DNA of 64,000 nucleotides from Blastomonas ursincola (GTDB lineage: Bacteria; Pseudomonadota; Alphaproteobacteria; Sphingomonadales; Sphingomonadaceae): positions 1,184,297 to 1,248,296 of the forward strand of contig NZ_VDES01000002.1 of NCBI RefSeq assembly GCF_013607875.1, in the 5' to 3' direction. The notes beneath the pieces are model-generated. The model did no database searches. It was not told the origin of the DNA and was given only the letters and a program-made list of their open reading frames with translations. This document shows, piece by piece, positions 62,879 through 64,000 of the stretch. A program made the translations under genes and the position numbers. The first letter of the stretch is position 1. Every line of letters starts with the position of its first letter.

Positions 62879-64000
62879 ATGCAGCATTTCATCAAGATCG
62901 GTGCAAGATTACTCTTTTTGGCATTATCGGGCTCGCTGAGCGTGGTTCCGCTAAGCGCCCAGAATTCATCGGCAGCCATCAATGCCAGGCCGCAGGGCTT
63001 GCCGGAGCGCGCAACGACCAATTTCGATGCATCGCTGCGGTGCATGGATGACCTGCTTTCGCGTGCAGCAGTGCCGGGCAATCAGATCATCTATGCCTCG
63101 CCCCTTTCCGAAGTGGCGACGTCAGGAGCTATGACCCGCGATCTGGTCATTGCTTCGCTGGCGCGAATATCGGAGAAAAGCCGGATATTCAACATCCGCA
63201 CCGATTTCGAAGCGCAGGACGAGCAGGGTATCGACCGCAACGCTCTGATCGTCTCAGGTTCGGTGACCGGATTTGAAGAGAACATCTCGGGCAAGGGGGC
63301 TGGCGCGGGCGTTTCGCTCGGTCCGGTCGGGCTGGGGTTTCGCGATCAGTCGGGCGAGGCCCTGTTGACGATCACCATCTACTTTCAGGACAAGACGGGC
63401 TATGTTGTTCCGCTGACAACCCAAAGTCTGTCGATGGCCCTGAAAAAGCGCAACAAGGGCGCCGATGTCGGCGGCAGCATCGGGGTCATCGGTGGATTTC
63501 TGGATGTCAGCTTCGACAGCAACGAGGGGGTCCAGCAGGCTGTACGCGCGCTGATCGATGTTGCGCTGATCCAGGCGGTCGGATCCTGGGCGCAGGTACC
63601 TTACCAGCGGTGCATGACGCTGTCACAAACCGATACTGGCGCAATTCGCGCCGCGAGCAAGGCCTTCAAAAAGCTCAAGCCAAAGAAGCAAATCAGTCTG
63701 ATCGCTGCGGGGCTGGCTGAGCGCGGCCTGTATGCAGGGTTGCCGCCATCTGAGTTGACCCCCGAACTGCGGGCCGCCATCTCCAGTTTTCAGACGCAGC
63801 AGCAGTTGCCGGCGCTGGGCCTGCCGACATTCGAGGTCTATTTCGCGTTGTACGGAGCTCAATTCGGTGCGGTCGGCCAGCCCTTGCAGCCGGTGCTGAA
63901 TTCCAGCAACGGCCTTGCGATCAAGGTCAGTGCCTATGGACCAGGGTTTATAAGCATACCCAGTAAAAAACTGGGTGATTCGGTGGCATTGTTGCAGAAT
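62879..64000 (+). CDS. CsgG/HfaB-like secretion pore protein (3' partial)
   Basis: Open for 374 codons from the ATG at 62879 (GGGAG site) to the window end without a stop. The signal peptide ends PLSAQ; no lipobox Cys follows, unlike E. coli CsgG. Residues about 50-245 follow the CsgG layout: NALIVSGSVTGFEENI, a Gly-rich loop, LLTITIYFQDKTGYVV and GVQQAVRALIDVALIQAV. Residues about 265-310 resemble a peptidoglycan-binding module (LIAAGLAERGLYAG, ISSFQTQQQLPALG). CsgG/HfaB proteins form outer-membrane channels for curli or holdfast-anchor subunits. The small secreted proteins upstream are the obvious candidate substrates. Confidence 0.7.
   Translation, partial: MQHFIKIGARLLFLALSGSLSVVPLSAQNSSAAINARPQGLPERATTNFDASLRCMDDLLSRAAVPGNQIIYASPLSEVATSGAMTRDLVIASLARISEKSRIFNIRTDFEAQDEQGIDRNALIVSGSVTGFEENISGKGAGAGVSLGPVGLGFRDQSGEALLTITIYFQDKTGYVVPLTTQSLSMALKKRNKGADVGGSIGVIGGFLDVSFDSNEGVQQAVRALIDVALIQAVGSWAQVPYQRCMTLSQTDTGAIRAASKAFKKLKPKKQISLIAAGLAERGLYAGLPPSELTPELRAAISSFQTQQQLPALGLPTFEVYFALYGAQFGAVGQPLQPVLNSSNGLAIKVSAYGPGFISIPSKKLGDSVALLQN

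Noticed and set aside
1-64000. CRISPR arrays, rRNA and tRNA genes, intact insertion sequences
   Set aside because: No regularly spaced repeats, rRNA core motifs, tRNA-like cloverleaf segments or transposase with terminal repeats were seen.

Overview
The window is GC-rich, densely packed alphaproteobacterial DNA. Gene content points to the Sphingomonadales: NodT-type efflux lipoproteins, a Coq4-like protein, alphaproteobacterial-style cobalamin genes, TonB-dependent uptake and tightly overlapping operons. This placement is inferred from gene content only. No rRNA, tRNA, CRISPR array or intact insertion sequence was seen.

Layout. 1-14154: a partial alginate-export-type porin; a minus-strand set of isochorismatase-like hydrolase, pirin and NmrA-like protein; a complete tripartite RND efflux operon; an SDR with a divergent LysR regulator; CsaA; and a TetR regulator converging on a Coq4-like protein. 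14831-18295: a LysR regulator divergent from a DJ-1/PfpI, glyoxalase-like and Old Yellow Enzyme operon (electrophile detoxification), ending in a truncated lipoprotein next to an AT-richer scar. 18820-26515: the potassium uptake operon kdpF-B-A-C-D-E, including a 29-codon kdpF and a phased-repeat promoter region. 26881-39322: a cobalamin locus with divergent cobU, a cobalamin riboswitch, then btuB, cobC, cobO, btuFCD, cobD, cobQ, bluB, cobT, cobS and a phosphatase. It covers uptake and late assembly of B12 but has no corrin-ring genes.

39880-49036: an orphaned iorA, a decayed iorB, and an AdeRS-like two-component pair whose sensor kinase is cut just after its phospho-acceptor histidine and fused in frame to the iorB remnant. 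The divergent second RND efflux operon is intact and is followed by a GNAT acetyltransferase.

49077-64000 is an accessory region that opens with a truncated cytochrome b561 gene and a degenerate IS3-type orfA remnant. It carries (a) a TIR / unknown / TPR-SLOG operon that could be a nucleotide-signal system of Thoeris-like logic; (b) a Crp/Fnr regulator divergent from a secreted coiled-coil protein; (c) a fusion of a NUC1-type endonuclease with a HExxH metalloprotease; (d) a minus-strand operon with a DUF4384-like lipoprotein, a membrane-tethered Lon-like Ser/Lys protease with SEL1-like repeats and two unrecognised proteins; and (e) a set of small secreted repeat proteins beside a CsgG/HfaB-like gene that runs off the end, suggesting a curli- or holdfast-like surface fibre system. 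Groups (a) to (e) are the best candidates for undescribed biology.
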